A DNA stretch of 7,383 bases from NCBI GenBank assembly GCA_003541875.1, contig DPLS01000160.1, positions 1-7,383 on the forward strand. The letters are read 5' to 3'. Shown here piece after piece: positions 1 through 7,188 of this stretch (positions are counted from its first letter, which is position 1; the number at the start of each line of letters is the position of its first letter). The stretch comes from Bacteroidota bacterium (lineage in GTDB: Bacteria > Bacteroidota > Ignavibacteria > UBA10030 > UBA6906). Position numbers and translations under genes: made by a program. The notes below the pieces were generated by a model, which was not told the DNA's origin, did no database searches, and saw only the letters and a list, made by a program, of their open reading frames with translations.

Positions 1-3000
1 CCCCACTGGGAACCGTATCGGGCAATTTCTGCCGCATCGTCCAACATGTCCAGACCAACATCTTCGTCTGCCTGCAGGGTTCCATTGGCAGTTCTTCCCC
101 CGATGACATCTTCAGAGTTCAGTCTCTCGTTCGGGATGACGTCTTCGCTGATTGAGCCAAGATCGATCCGAATTTTCGGGATCGGCACCCGGTTCTTATA
201 GAGATCCAGCAACACCCAAAACTCAATGAAGTTCACATTCTCAGTGATCAGGTTCGTCCCCGCAATCGAGATGGGCTTCATGATACCACCCCAGTTCTTC
301 GAGACAGTCAGCGTCGAATCAATGCGCGGACTGTAGTTGTACATTCCCCTATTCAAAGGGTAATACTGCAGATCAAGCACCGTCAACTGGTCGTTGGCCG
401 AATTTCCGGGTTGCTTTCTGGGATACACGTCAGTGAGGCGCACGTTGGTAGGAAGGACATTGAACCACACCGTCTTTCCCTTGGAGAACATCTTTGTGGT
501 GTCCTGAAAACCAAGAGTCGAGTCGGCAAGGCCATCCTTTGGGGGACTGGGCTGGTACCACTGAGAATAGCTGATGCCGAGTGGAATTGTTCGCCGCGCC
601 CCTTCGAAATCATCGATGTATGCAATGCCTTCACCGTTGTCGCTCGGAATGGTGCTCTTCTTCGTGTTTGGATCAGGTATCATGTACGCAGCCTCACCGG
701 TGATACGGATTTCAGAGGCGTCGCGCGTCTCAAGCAAGGGCAAGGCATCAATAGCATTCGTCAGGAATGGAAGATCCAGTTTTGTTTGTCCATCCACGCC
801 GAGGATCGTGTTCTTGTTGGGCTCTTCGCCAAGACGCACCTTCTCGCTCAGCGTTTGCTGGTTCAGGTTCATGACGGTGAACCCAAAGTTTGTGTTCTTG
901 GAAATTGCAAGGTCACCGCGCGCCCCGAGCAACGTCTTGGATGCAAGCTGGAAAAGATCGTTTTGCTCGAACTTGATTTGCAGGTTCGCTCCAGGGACAA
1001 GAGCACGCTCGTTGCGGATTACCACTTCACCCACTATGTAATCAACAGTGTAGTCAATATTTGGAGTGAGCAGGCGACCATCCAGGTATACCTGAACACT
1101 CCCCTCCACAATATTGAAGCCAAGTGGGTACTTTGAGGTAACTTCGCCTGATGCCTTCCCTTTGATTAGGTAGTGATCGTGATTGCTCTGCTGAGAAAAT
1201 GTCTTGGTCGTATCATAGATTTCGGGATAGTAATACGATGTGTCGGGCAGCGGCTTCTGATTATCCCGGTAGTACTTCTTTATGCCATCATCAAAAGGCC
1301 TTAGCGTCGGGAAAATGATCTCCGCCCTCGCCTGACTGATGGTTTTGCCGGGACGGAAATCAAAACCGTTGTCGCCATTTTGTACGGCAGTCCCATCCGT
1401 AGTGTAGTTGTCAAAGCCGAATACACGCAGAAGACGCTCGCTTGGCGGGATGGAGTTCTCGTTCTCCCTCCCGGGGATGGTCCTGTAGATATCAAGGATA
1501 AACCCCTCTTTCTTGAGATTGCGGCCGATCCCTGGAATCTGATAGACATTCTTCAGCATCTGCTTCCAAGCCACAGGATATCCGGGCCCAACCGTCTGAA
1601 GATTCTGCGGCTTCAGCATCTTCAGCACCAACCTTCTCGTCCTGCTCGTATCATCCCGAGAAAATTCTCCAAACTGCGCTCCACTGCCGCGGCGGTATGC
1701 CACGGCCACGACTTGTTGATCCTGTACATTCGCGTTGAGCGATATTACCCCAATGTAGCCGTCGCCGGTCAACTCATACTGTGACCTCTCGAGCTTGACG
1801 AACGACGCCTTCTCAATGCTGCCTGAATTCGGTGCAGCGTTGCGGAGGGAGTCACTATACCCCCCCTGCACAGGGCGCGGGTCCAAAGTAATGTATGCGA
1901 TGCCCTCTCTCTCCGTCGGATCGGGAATGCTACCCGAACGCTGCACCCATACTTCTTCCTCAATAATCTGAAGGTCCTCATGCACTCTCGCCGGCTCGTT
2001 TTGGTAGTACTCCTCATAAATTGCGGCTGTTGCACCGGGGAGGGTACTCTGGTAGAGGGTGTCGACAAAGAAGTGGTTAGTTGAGTAGTTGAACGGACGA
2101 ATATCGAACTGCACTTCTTGCGCACCGCCGGAGACGGACACTTCCTTGATTTGCCCCTTCTTCTGAGACGCGAGCGCGGTAAGCGTGAGAGGACCGGTTT
2201 GAAACCTCGCCTTTACGCCGAACAGCGCCGCGCTGCTTCCAATGAATGTGGAAGGGGTGTTGAGAGAGACGTTTCCGGCCTCAACGCTCTGCACAATCTC
2301 ATCATCATAGCCAGTGTATTTGATCTTGAGTTGGTTCTCGTACTCGAACGTCCGCTGCGTGTTCCAGTCGGCGAGAATGCTCAGTTTGTCGCCAATCATG
2401 CCATTAACGTTGACCTGCACCTCCTGTTGGAAGTCCGGTTCATTTCTCGTCTGATCGAGGCGCGAGACCTGCGTCTGGTCCGACTTGGTGCTCCTGAATC
2501 CGGCCTTGATGTCAACCGCACCGCTGATATTTACGTTGATTTCATTTTTCCCGAAGATGCTGAACAATGGGTTCGCAGGAACGGGGATGGTAATTTTAGT
2601 GATGGAGCTCAGAAGCTCGCCAAGGTCGTTCTTCTCCTGAAAGGCTTTGGGCTTTCGCGCCTCTTCAGCAAAGAGCTTGCGCAAGTCGCTCTTGCGCCGC
2701 ACCGCCAGGTACTCGTGGAACGAGAGCGGCAAGGGGAGCTTCACGTTTTCACCCATCACTGTTTCACTGAAGCGAAATTCCTTGCCCGACGAATCAAGCA
2801 CTGCCTGGCGCTGATATGTCGCCGGTCTGGCAGGCGCAAACAGCGGATACAGACGATCGGGGAAGAACCCAACATGCGGTTGGTCCTTGCGAACGTAAGT
2901 GAAATGCTTCAGCCGAGCCGTTGAATCGTAGCACACAACATATGAAGTATCAGGGAGCCCTTTGCGCCCAAGTCCGGTGGTGTCCTTCCTTGACGAGTCA

Positions 3001-3311
3001 GGTGTTGCGGGGAATTTTTCGGGGGCAGACCCACCCTTGCCTTCAGGATCGAGGGGCGCAATCCCTTTGGGGGGGATCACCCCTTTGGATGTTTCTGTCG
3101 AATCGCTGAAGAGCGCCAGGAGGGGAAGGTACGCCGGCTCAGGCAACAGTGAACTTGAACCGATGAGATCCCGGGGAGAAAGAAGGAAGAGGAGAGTTAT
3201 GAATGACGAGACGACAACAAACAGCGCGTCACGGATGTGGTAGTAGGAACCTGCCCGTTTTCTCTTCAGCAAGGAGACCAATTCGATTCTCAGCGTTGTG
3301 TTACCATCCAC
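1..3311 (-). CDS. sprA: SprA/Sov, T9SS outer-membrane translocon (N-terminal part; 3' end beyond base 1)
   Basis: SprA (Sov) forms the very large outer-membrane beta-barrel through which type IX secretion exports folded cargo. About 1,103 codons are visible, roughly half of the usual 2,200-2,500 residues, and the frame is open to the window edge. Seen: a basic n-region (KRKR, residues 16-19) and hydrophobic stretch (about 29-44) forming a Sec signal; a Pro/Gly/Lys-rich linker (about 75-115); INVNISGAVDIKAGF near 255-270; then, around 300-380, the family pattern GDKL..., FEYENQLKIKYTG, DEIVQSVEAGNVSL and LFGVKA. Further on come VQVYLDGRLLTP with IDYTVDYIVGEVVI, ending in IKFEQNDLF, and AYIDDFEG (897-904). 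All are typical of SprA. The start is uncertain. A stop lies just upstream (3326-3324) and the first in-frame ATG is residue 186, beyond the signal. GTG at 3311 is used here; TTG at 3281 or 3272 would keep the signal. None has a strong ribosome-binding site. It is transcribed divergently from lptFG. Confidence 0.93.
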   Translation of the reverse strand, partial: MDGNTTLRIELVSLLKRKRAGSYYHIRDALFVVVSSFITLLFLLSPRDLIGSSSLLPEPAYLPLLALFSDSTETSKGVIPPKGIAPLDPEGKGGSAPEKFPATPDSSRKDTTGLGRKGLPDTSYVVCYDSTARLKHFTYVRKDQPHVGFFPDRLYPLFAPARPATYQRQAVLDSSGKEFRFSETVMGENVKLPLPLSFHEYLAVRRKSDLRKLFAEEARKPKAFQEKNDLGELLSSITKITIPVPANPLFSIFGKNEINVNISGAVDIKAGFRSTKSDQTQVSRLDQTRNEPDFQQEVQVNVNGMIGDKLSILADWNTQRTFEYENQLKIKYTGYDDEIVQSVEAGNVSLNTPSTFIGSSAALFGVKARFQTGPLTLTALASQKKGQIKEVSVSGGAQEVQFDIRPFNYSTNHFFVDTLYQSTLPGATAAIYEEYYQNEPARVHEDLQIIEEEVWVQRSGSIPDPTEREGIAYITLDPRPVQGGYSDSLRNAAPNSGSIEKASFVKLERSQYELTGDGYIGVISLNANVQDQQVVAVAYRRGSGAQFGEFSRDDTSRTRRLVLKMLKPQNLQTVGPGYPVAWKQMLKNVYQIPGIGRNLKKEGFILDIYRTIPGRENENSIPPSERLLRVFGFDNYTTDGTAVQNGDNGFDFRPGKTISQARAEIIFPTLRPFDDGIKKYYRDNQKPLPDTSYYYPEIYDTTKTFSQQSNHDHYLIKGKASGEVTSKYPLGFNIVEGSVQVYLDGRLLTPNIDYTVDYIVGEVVIRNERALVPGANLQIKFEQNDLFQLASKTLLGARGDLAISKNTNFGFTVMNLNQQTLSEKVRLGEEPNKNTILGVDGQTKLDLPFLTNAIDALPLLETRDASEIRITGEAAYMIPDPNTKKSTIPSDNGEGIAYIDDFEGARRTIPLGISYSQWYQPSPPKDGLADSTLGFQDTTKMFSKGKTVWFNVLPTNVRLTDVYPRKQPGNSANDQLTVLDLQYYPLNRGMYNYSPRIDSTLTVSKNWGGIMKPISIAGTNLITENVNFIEFWVLLDLYKNRVPIPKIRIDLGSISEDVIPNERLNSEDVIGGRTANGTLQADEDVGLDMLDDAAEIARYGSQW

Positions 3312-3433
3312 GGCAAGACTAACCTACCCTGCAACGCCTCGCCGTTACACACACTCAACGGACCTATTCAAACATGTCGCGATCCGTCTCGTGGGTGCTC
3401 GTCCCTTCAAGCAATAGCAACCTGATCGATATG

Positions 3434-3478
3434 GTAGCTCCTCCGAATTAGAAACCCTGAGTCCCTTTGCTCAGCTAC
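3434..3478 (-). other. Inverted repeats at the predicted 5' end of the sprA leader
   Basis: On the minus strand GTAGCT (3478-3473) pairs perfectly with AGCTAC (3439-3434), enclosing a long loop. A second perfect pair, CTGAG (3474-3470) and CTCAG (3461-3457), overlaps the first arm, so the two hairpins cannot form together. A strong Shine-Dalgarno-like GGAGGA (3445-3440) lies at the base of the long-loop hairpin, but no ATG follows it at a usable distance. The element could be a 5'-end stabiliser, a regulatory leader or chance; the arms are short. It does not resemble a tRNA or a riboswitch class I can name. Confidence 0.3.
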
Positions 3479-3480
3479 GG

Positions 3481-3511
3481 AAAACATAGCCAAAAGCAGA
3501 TCAAATATCAA
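3481..3511 (-). promoter_or_regulatory. Candidate sprA promoter
   Basis: Reading the minus strand, TTGATA (3511-3506) is followed after 17 bases by TATGTT (3488-3483). This matches 5 of 6 and 4 of 6 positions of the sigma-70 hexamers at the optimal spacing. It also fits the Bacteroidota form: TTG, then 20 bases, then TATGTTTT, against the TAnnTTTG consensus. Transcription would start near 3478-3474, giving an untranslated leader of about 165 nt to GTG 3311. The assignment rests on motif match and position only. Confidence 0.5.
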
Positions 3512-3559
3512 GCAACTTGTTCGGGAATACCGTTGAAACACATGGGTGTAACCGCCCAA

Positions 3560-3590
3560 TTGGAAAAAAGGGATTAGTCGAGTATATTTA
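3560..3590 (+). promoter_or_regulatory. Candidate lptFG promoter
   Basis: TTGGAA (3560-3565), a 17-base spacer and TATATT (3583-3588) match 4 of 6 and 5 of 6 sigma-70 positions. The same bases fit the Bacteroidota promoter form, TTG then 20 bases then TATATTTA (3583-3590). Initiation is predicted at about 3594-3598, at or just after the ATG at 3595. The message would then be leaderless from 3595, or would have a leader of about 27 nt to the ATG at 3622. The promoter excludes a start upstream at TTG 3517, although that frame is open. The -35 elements of this promoter and the sprA promoter are about 48 bases apart, facing outward. Confidence 0.55.
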
Positions 3591-3594
3591 TGAC

Positions 3595-5022
3595 ATGGAT
3601 GGACACACCCTTACGCGCCGAATGCTGACGTACCGCTACCTGTTGCGCGCCCACATAGGCCCTTTCGCTTTTTCCCTTTGCACGTTGATGTTTCTTTTCG
3701 TACTCCAGTTCGTCATGAAGTTTGTCGACCAGCTCATCGGGAAAGGACTCTCGGCGTGGGTCATCATTGAACTCATCGCCCTCAGTCTCGCCTGGATGGT
3801 CGTACTCGCCGTACCGATGTCCGTGCTTGTGGCCACGTTGATGGCATTCGGAGACCTGTCATCGAAGAACGAGATCACGGCAATGAAGGCAAGCGGAATG
3901 AGCATTTACAGGATGATCGCGCCGATCGCCGCAGCTGCAGCCGTCATTGCGCTCTTGCTCGTATGGTTCAACAACTATGTGCTTCCCGAAGCAAACCACC
4001 AGGCAAAAACTCTGATGATCGATATCCGAAAGAAGAAACCCACCCTCAACCTGGTACAGGGACTCTTCTCGCAAGATATATCCGGCTACAGCATTCTTGT
4101 GCACAAGACATTCGAGAACTCCAACGATCTCGAAGGTGTGACGCTGTACGATTATACCAATCCCAACACAAACGTTCTCATCACTGCTGAACAAGGAACG
4201 ATTTCGTTCTCCGCAGACTACCGCAAGATCATTTTGGATTTACAGCGAGGTGAAATCCACGAACTTGATTTGCAGAAGATGTCAGCCTATCGCAAGCTTC
4301 GCTTTCAAAACCATCGCATCGTCATGAACGCGGAGGGATTTGAATTCGAGCGTTCTTCGGAAGGTGCATTCGCACGCGGGGACAGGGAGTTGAGTGCCAG
4401 CGTCATGGCTCAGATTGTCGACAGCCTCTTCAAAGAAAAACGCGGACTTGAGGATCAACTCCAGAAATCCATCGCAGACGACATGGAGCGCACGATCAAG
4501 GGAACGCCAAGCGCTTTCCCCTACGGAGGAGGCAGCCTACCAGGAAGCGAAGGCCCCACCGCTGCGGCACTTCTGAAGGCACGCTCAATGAGCGCATACA
4601 TCACGAATGATATTTCGCGTATCGAATTCCTCGACCGCCAGGCCGACCAGTACCTGGTTGAAATATATAAGAAGTACTCCATTCCTGCTGCATGTATCGT
4701 CTTCATTCTCATTGGCGCCCCTCTTGGCATCATGTCACGGCGGGGTGGCTTTGGGATTGCCGCCACACTCAGCCTGGGGTTCTTTCTTTTTTATTGGGCA
4801 TTTCTCATTGGCGGAGAAAAACTTGCAGACAGGGATATCACTTCACCGTTCATCGGAATGTGGTCTGCCAATATCCTGCTCGGCATTCTGGGAATCTATC
4901 TGACCGTCCGGATCGGCAAGGAGACTGTCGTTATTAACTGGAGCATATTCCAGAGGCTGATCCCGAAGCGCTGGCGCACCAATCTCCCCGAAGAAACAGA
5001 AGCGGTCGGCAGCAACGCATGA
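3595..5022 (+). CDS. lptF: LptF, LPS export permease (YjgP/YjgQ family)
   Basis: Inner-membrane subunit of the LptB2FG ABC exporter, which lifts lipopolysaccharide out of the inner membrane and passes it to the periplasmic Lpt bridge. The 475 residues show the family plan: TM1 about 21-41, TM2 54-84, TM3 107-125, a periplasmic beta-rich domain from about 130, then TM4 362-380, TM5 386-407, TM6 418-438 and a basic cytoplasmic tail. The cytoplasmic signature EITAMKASGMSIYRM begins at E93, in the region expected to contact LptB. It is longer than enterobacterial LptF (about 366 residues). The extra length lies mainly between the periplasmic domain and TM4: RGDREL (261-266), a charged helical stretch and a Gly/Pro/Ser-rich segment (303-321). 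I believe such extensions are common in FCB-group homologues. ATG 3595 is chosen because the promoter candidate ends just before it; ATG 3622 is the alternative. The stop overlaps the lptG start (ATGA). Its assignment as LptF rather than LptG rests on gene order and length. Confidence 0.9.
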   Translation: MDGHTLTRRMLTYRYLLRAHIGPFAFSLCTLMFLFVLQFVMKFVDQLIGKGLSAWVIIELIALSLAWMVVLAVPMSVLVATLMAFGDLSSKNEITAMKASGMSIYRMIAPIAAAAAVIALLLVWFNNYVLPEANHQAKTLMIDIRKKKPTLNLVQGLFSQDISGYSILVHKTFENSNDLEGVTLYDYTNPNTNVLITAEQGTISFSADYRKIILDLQRGEIHELDLQKMSAYRKLRFQNHRIVMNAEGFEFERSSEGAFARGDRELSASVMAQIVDSLFKEKRGLEDQLQKSIADDMERTIKGTPSAFPYGGGSLPGSEGPTAAALLKARSMSAYITNDISRIEFLDRQADQYLVEIYKKYSIPAACIVFILIGAPLGIMSRRGGFGIAATLSLGFFLFYWAFLIGGEKLADRDITSPFIGMWSANILLGILGIYLTVRIGKETVVINWSIFQRLIPKRWRTNLPEETEAVGSNA

Positions 5023-6104
5023 AACTTCTTGATCGGTACATCATCAGGCAATTCTTCGTGACCGCATTCTTTGCCCTTCTTGCAGTCACGATTATCTTTG
5101 TGGTGATTGATGCGCTGGAACATCTGGACGACTTCATCGACAAGCAGGCAACGCTGAGCGTCATCGCCCAATACTATTTCTACTTCATCCCTGAGATCAT
5201 CAAGCTCATCATGCCTGTGGCACTACTGCTTGCCAGCCTTTTTGTTACTGCCCGTATGTCCACCCAATACGAACTGACCGCAATGAAATCCAGCGGCATC
5301 AGTCTGTACAGGATGCTCCTCCCGTATGTAATCGTCGCACTCGTGGTGAGCGCAGCATCGGTGTATTTCAACGGATGGGTCGTTCCCTCTGCCAACAAAA
5401 AGAAATTCCATATTGAGCGCGTGTATTTGCAGAAGGACCAGATAGCCCTGTACAGCGCCAACATTTACTTCCAGGATAGCCCGACGCGTATTCTCTCGTT
5501 GGGGTACTATGATGAAATGAGGAGCACGGCAACCCGCGTGAGTATCCAGGATTTCAGCGACGCAGACCGGACTGTCTTGATCGGGCGAGTTGACGCCATG
5601 AACATGGCATGGGACACAACGGCACAATCATGGGTTTTGACGGATGGGACGCGACGCTGGTTCCGGGAGGGGAAAGAACGGATTGAACAGTTCTCTTCCA
5701 CGCCTGCGGGCCGTCTCCACTTCAAGCCCGACGATCTGCGGAAGAAACAGGAGAAACCGGACGAGATGGACTACTACTCGTTGAAGGATTTCATAGAAAG
5801 TCAGCAAAGGGCAGGGCAGGACGTAGCGCGATGGCAAGTAGACTTCTACAGCAAGGTATCATTTCCTTTTGCATCTGTGATCGTGGTTCTCTTCGGAGTG
5901 CCCTTCTCTTCGATTCGGCGACGCGGGGGCGTGGGAGTTCAGTTGGGGATCAGTCTGCTGATTTGCTTCATCTACCTCATCTTCATGAAGGTGAGCCAGG
6001 TGTTCGGCTATAACGGCGATATCAACCCGCTCCTCACCGCGTGGCTGGCGAATATCTGCTTCTTCGCGGCAGCCGTGTACGTGATGTTTCGCGTTCCGAA
6101 GTAG
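5019..6104 (+). CDS. lptG: LptG, LPS export permease (YjgP/YjgQ family)
   Basis: Partner membrane subunit to LptF in the LptB2FG exporter. At 361 residues it matches the usual family length. TM1 is about 10-31, TM2 50-78, TM3 99-120, the periplasmic beta-jellyroll domain about 125-270, TM4 278-298, TM5 305-330 and TM6 337-359. The N-terminal MKLLDRYIIRQF and the cytoplasmic ELTAMKSSGISLYRML (from E85) are family hallmarks, as is the RRRGG turn after TM4, which is mirrored by SRRGGFG in LptF. The ATG overlaps the lptF stop by four bases, and there is no strong Shine-Dalgarno of its own, so translational coupling and near-equal production of the two subunits are likely. The ATPase gene lptB is not in the window and is presumably elsewhere. 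Confidence 0.92.
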   Translation: MKLLDRYIIRQFFVTAFFALLAVTIIFVVIDALEHLDDFIDKQATLSVIAQYYFYFIPEIIKLIMPVALLLASLFVTARMSTQYELTAMKSSGISLYRMLLPYVIVALVVSAASVYFNGWVVPSANKKKFHIERVYLQKDQIALYSANIYFQDSPTRILSLGYYDEMRSTATRVSIQDFSDADRTVLIGRVDAMNMAWDTTAQSWVLTDGTRRWFREGKERIEQFSSTPAGRLHFKPDDLRKKQEKPDEMDYYSLKDFIESQQRAGQDVARWQVDFYSKVSFPFASVIVVLFGVPFSSIRRRGGVGVQLGISLLICFIYLIFMKVSQVFGYNGDINPLLTAWLANICFFAAAVYVMFRVPK

Positions 6105-6153
6105 CTTCTGAAGTTCACATCGACTCACGAGAAAATCCAGAAACATAATTTCG

Positions 6154-6174
6154 TGTCACTGGAGCCTGGTGACA
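6154..6174 (+). terminator. Hairpin in the convergent spacer; weak terminator candidate for lptFG
   Basis: TGTCAC (6154-6159) pairs with GTGACA (6169-6174). Two G-U pairs and one G-C pair extend the stem to nine pairs with a three-base loop (6163-6165). The wobble pairs form only in plus-strand RNA; the minus-strand copy would have A-C mismatches there, which favours a role for the lptFG transcript. No proper T run follows, only a pyrimidine-rich GCCTCTTCT, so a standard intrinsic terminator is not established. It lies in the 77-base gap between the two convergent stop codons. Confidence 0.4.
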
Positions 6175-6181
6175 GCCTCTT

Positions 6182-7135
6182 CTAGAACTCCCACCTCATC
6201 TTCATCACCGGCACACTCGTGTATCCTGTCTCAGTCGGTACCTGCTGCAGTCCCAACTCGGCATGGGCGGAGTTGTACCAACCGGCACTGAGTGCCGCGT
6301 AGGCAGCACTCGCCACGTGGTTAATCACTGCCACCGTCACCCACGTGGTCGCGGAAGCGTAGTAGTCGTTGGCCTTCCCCCGTTCTTTGGAGTAGTAGAT
6401 CATGTTCGGCTGCGGGGAGGAGTGCAGTCGTTGGGTAATCTGCACGTAGGTTGTCAGTGTAGGATCAGCATCATCCCACCCCTGGTAGAACTCCTGATAC
6501 TTGCCTATCAGCTCGTAATACTGCTGATCGCCGTAGGGCGGAAGAGTGTGCGAGTAATATTGTCCCTCCCCTCCTGCAGAGCCGATGTAGCGCTCCATCC
6601 TGTTTAGCTCGTCCCAGTTCACTCGCAACCAAGGAGCTCTCCCTTCTGTGCCGGGAATGAGCCAATTGTAGTTCCCCCGCTCTGAGGCAGGAACGTAGTT
6701 GACCATCGAGAATTCACCATACTTGACAACATCCCAGCGAGCGTCAGCATAGGTCTGGAAAGAGCTTGTCTGCTGGTCCCCCTTCTTGTCATAATTATAG
6801 GCGAGTAGCCATGCTGCGACATCTGCTACAAAAAATGCAGCGGCTTCCCAATAGCGCTCGGTGTAGATCTCCCCGGTGCCCGGCACCACCAGCGATAGCC
6901 CGGCTGCGAGGTATGGCGACTTGTGAGGATGACCAAGTGGCTCTTCGGGAAGAGCAACGAAAGGAACCTCCGCCAACCCAGTCTGCCCGAACAAATCAAC
7001 ACGGAGGTTGCCGGTGGTAACACGGGAAGGAACCTCCTGCCGCTTCATCATCAGCGAAGGGATCAACTCCTCGCTTAGGGCCATCTGCATCAGAGCAATG
7101 CACAATGTAATGTTGACGATCACTTTTTTCATCAT
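6182..7135 (-). CDS. Putative exported or membrane protein with a DUF5683-like core, function unknown
   Basis: About 317 residues. The N-terminus MMKKVIVNITLCIALMQMALSEE looks like a Sec signal peptide, with probable cleavage after ALS (residues 19-21). KSPYLAAGLSLVVPGTGEIY (72-91), followed by TERYWEAAAFF, resembles the 'PGxGQxYNxxYWK' motif of DUF5683-type proteins of the FCB group. Residues 74-90 and 96-113 are hydrophobic and could be membrane segments. A Tyr/Trp-rich middle includes YYELIGKYQEFYQGWDD (206-222). A second apparently conserved block, ERGKANDYYASATTW (251-265), leads into the hydrophobic AVINHVASAAYAAL (269-282). I cannot name a function; an envelope protein is the most that can be inferred. 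ATG 7135 or 7132 is preferred over the in-frame GTG at 7153, because either puts the basic residues directly before the hydrophobic core. It follows the barrel gene by 53 bases, so an operon is likely, and it converges on lptG. Confidence 0.82.
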   Translation of the reverse strand: MMKKVIVNITLCIALMQMALSEELIPSLMMKRQEVPSRVTTGNLRVDLFGQTGLAEVPFVALPEEPLGHPHKSPYLAAGLSLVVPGTGEIYTERYWEAAAFFVADVAAWLLAYNYDKKGDQQTSSFQTYADARWDVVKYGEFSMVNYVPASERGNYNWLIPGTEGRAPWLRVNWDELNRMERYIGSAGGEGQYYSHTLPPYGDQQYYELIGKYQEFYQGWDDADPTLTTYVQITQRLHSSPQPNMIYYSKERGKANDYYASATTWVTVAVINHVASAAYAALSAGWYNSAHAELGLQQVPTETGYTSVPVMKMRWEF

Positions 7136-7188
7136 TGCGTCCGCACAATACACTTAATGGATGAGTGTCTCAGTGGTACATCCCCTTG

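Noticed and set aside
411..1136. Plus-strand open frame of 241 codons opposite sprA
   Set aside because: It lies antisense to strongly recognisable SprA coding sequence; the translation has no family-like pattern, signal or ribosome-binding site, so it is a shadow.
2118..2924. Plus-strand open frame of 268 codons opposite sprA
   Set aside because: Antisense to the conserved N-terminal SprA region; Arg/Leu-rich composition typical of reverse-frame reading and no recognisable domain.
3364..3420. Possible 18-codon leader peptide on the minus strand (TTG 3420 to TAG)
   Set aside because: It lies within the sprA leader but has only a TTG start with AGG directly against it, and no attenuator structure or amino-acid bias supporting function.
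3434..3480. tRNA-like appearance (GTAGCTGAGC-type D-arm) on the minus strand
   Set aside because: No T-arm GGTTCGAATCC-type motif, no matching acceptor stem of seven pairs and no anticodon arm at the right place.
3517..3594. Upstream extension of LptF from TTG 3517
   Set aside because: The extra 26 residues do not look like LptF, and the best promoter candidate (3560-3590) lies inside this stretch, so a start at 3595 or 3622 is preferred.
6126..6155. CACGA/TCGTG inverted repeat in the convergent spacer
   Set aside because: Only five paired bases with a 20-base loop, and it competes with the better hairpin at 6154-6174.
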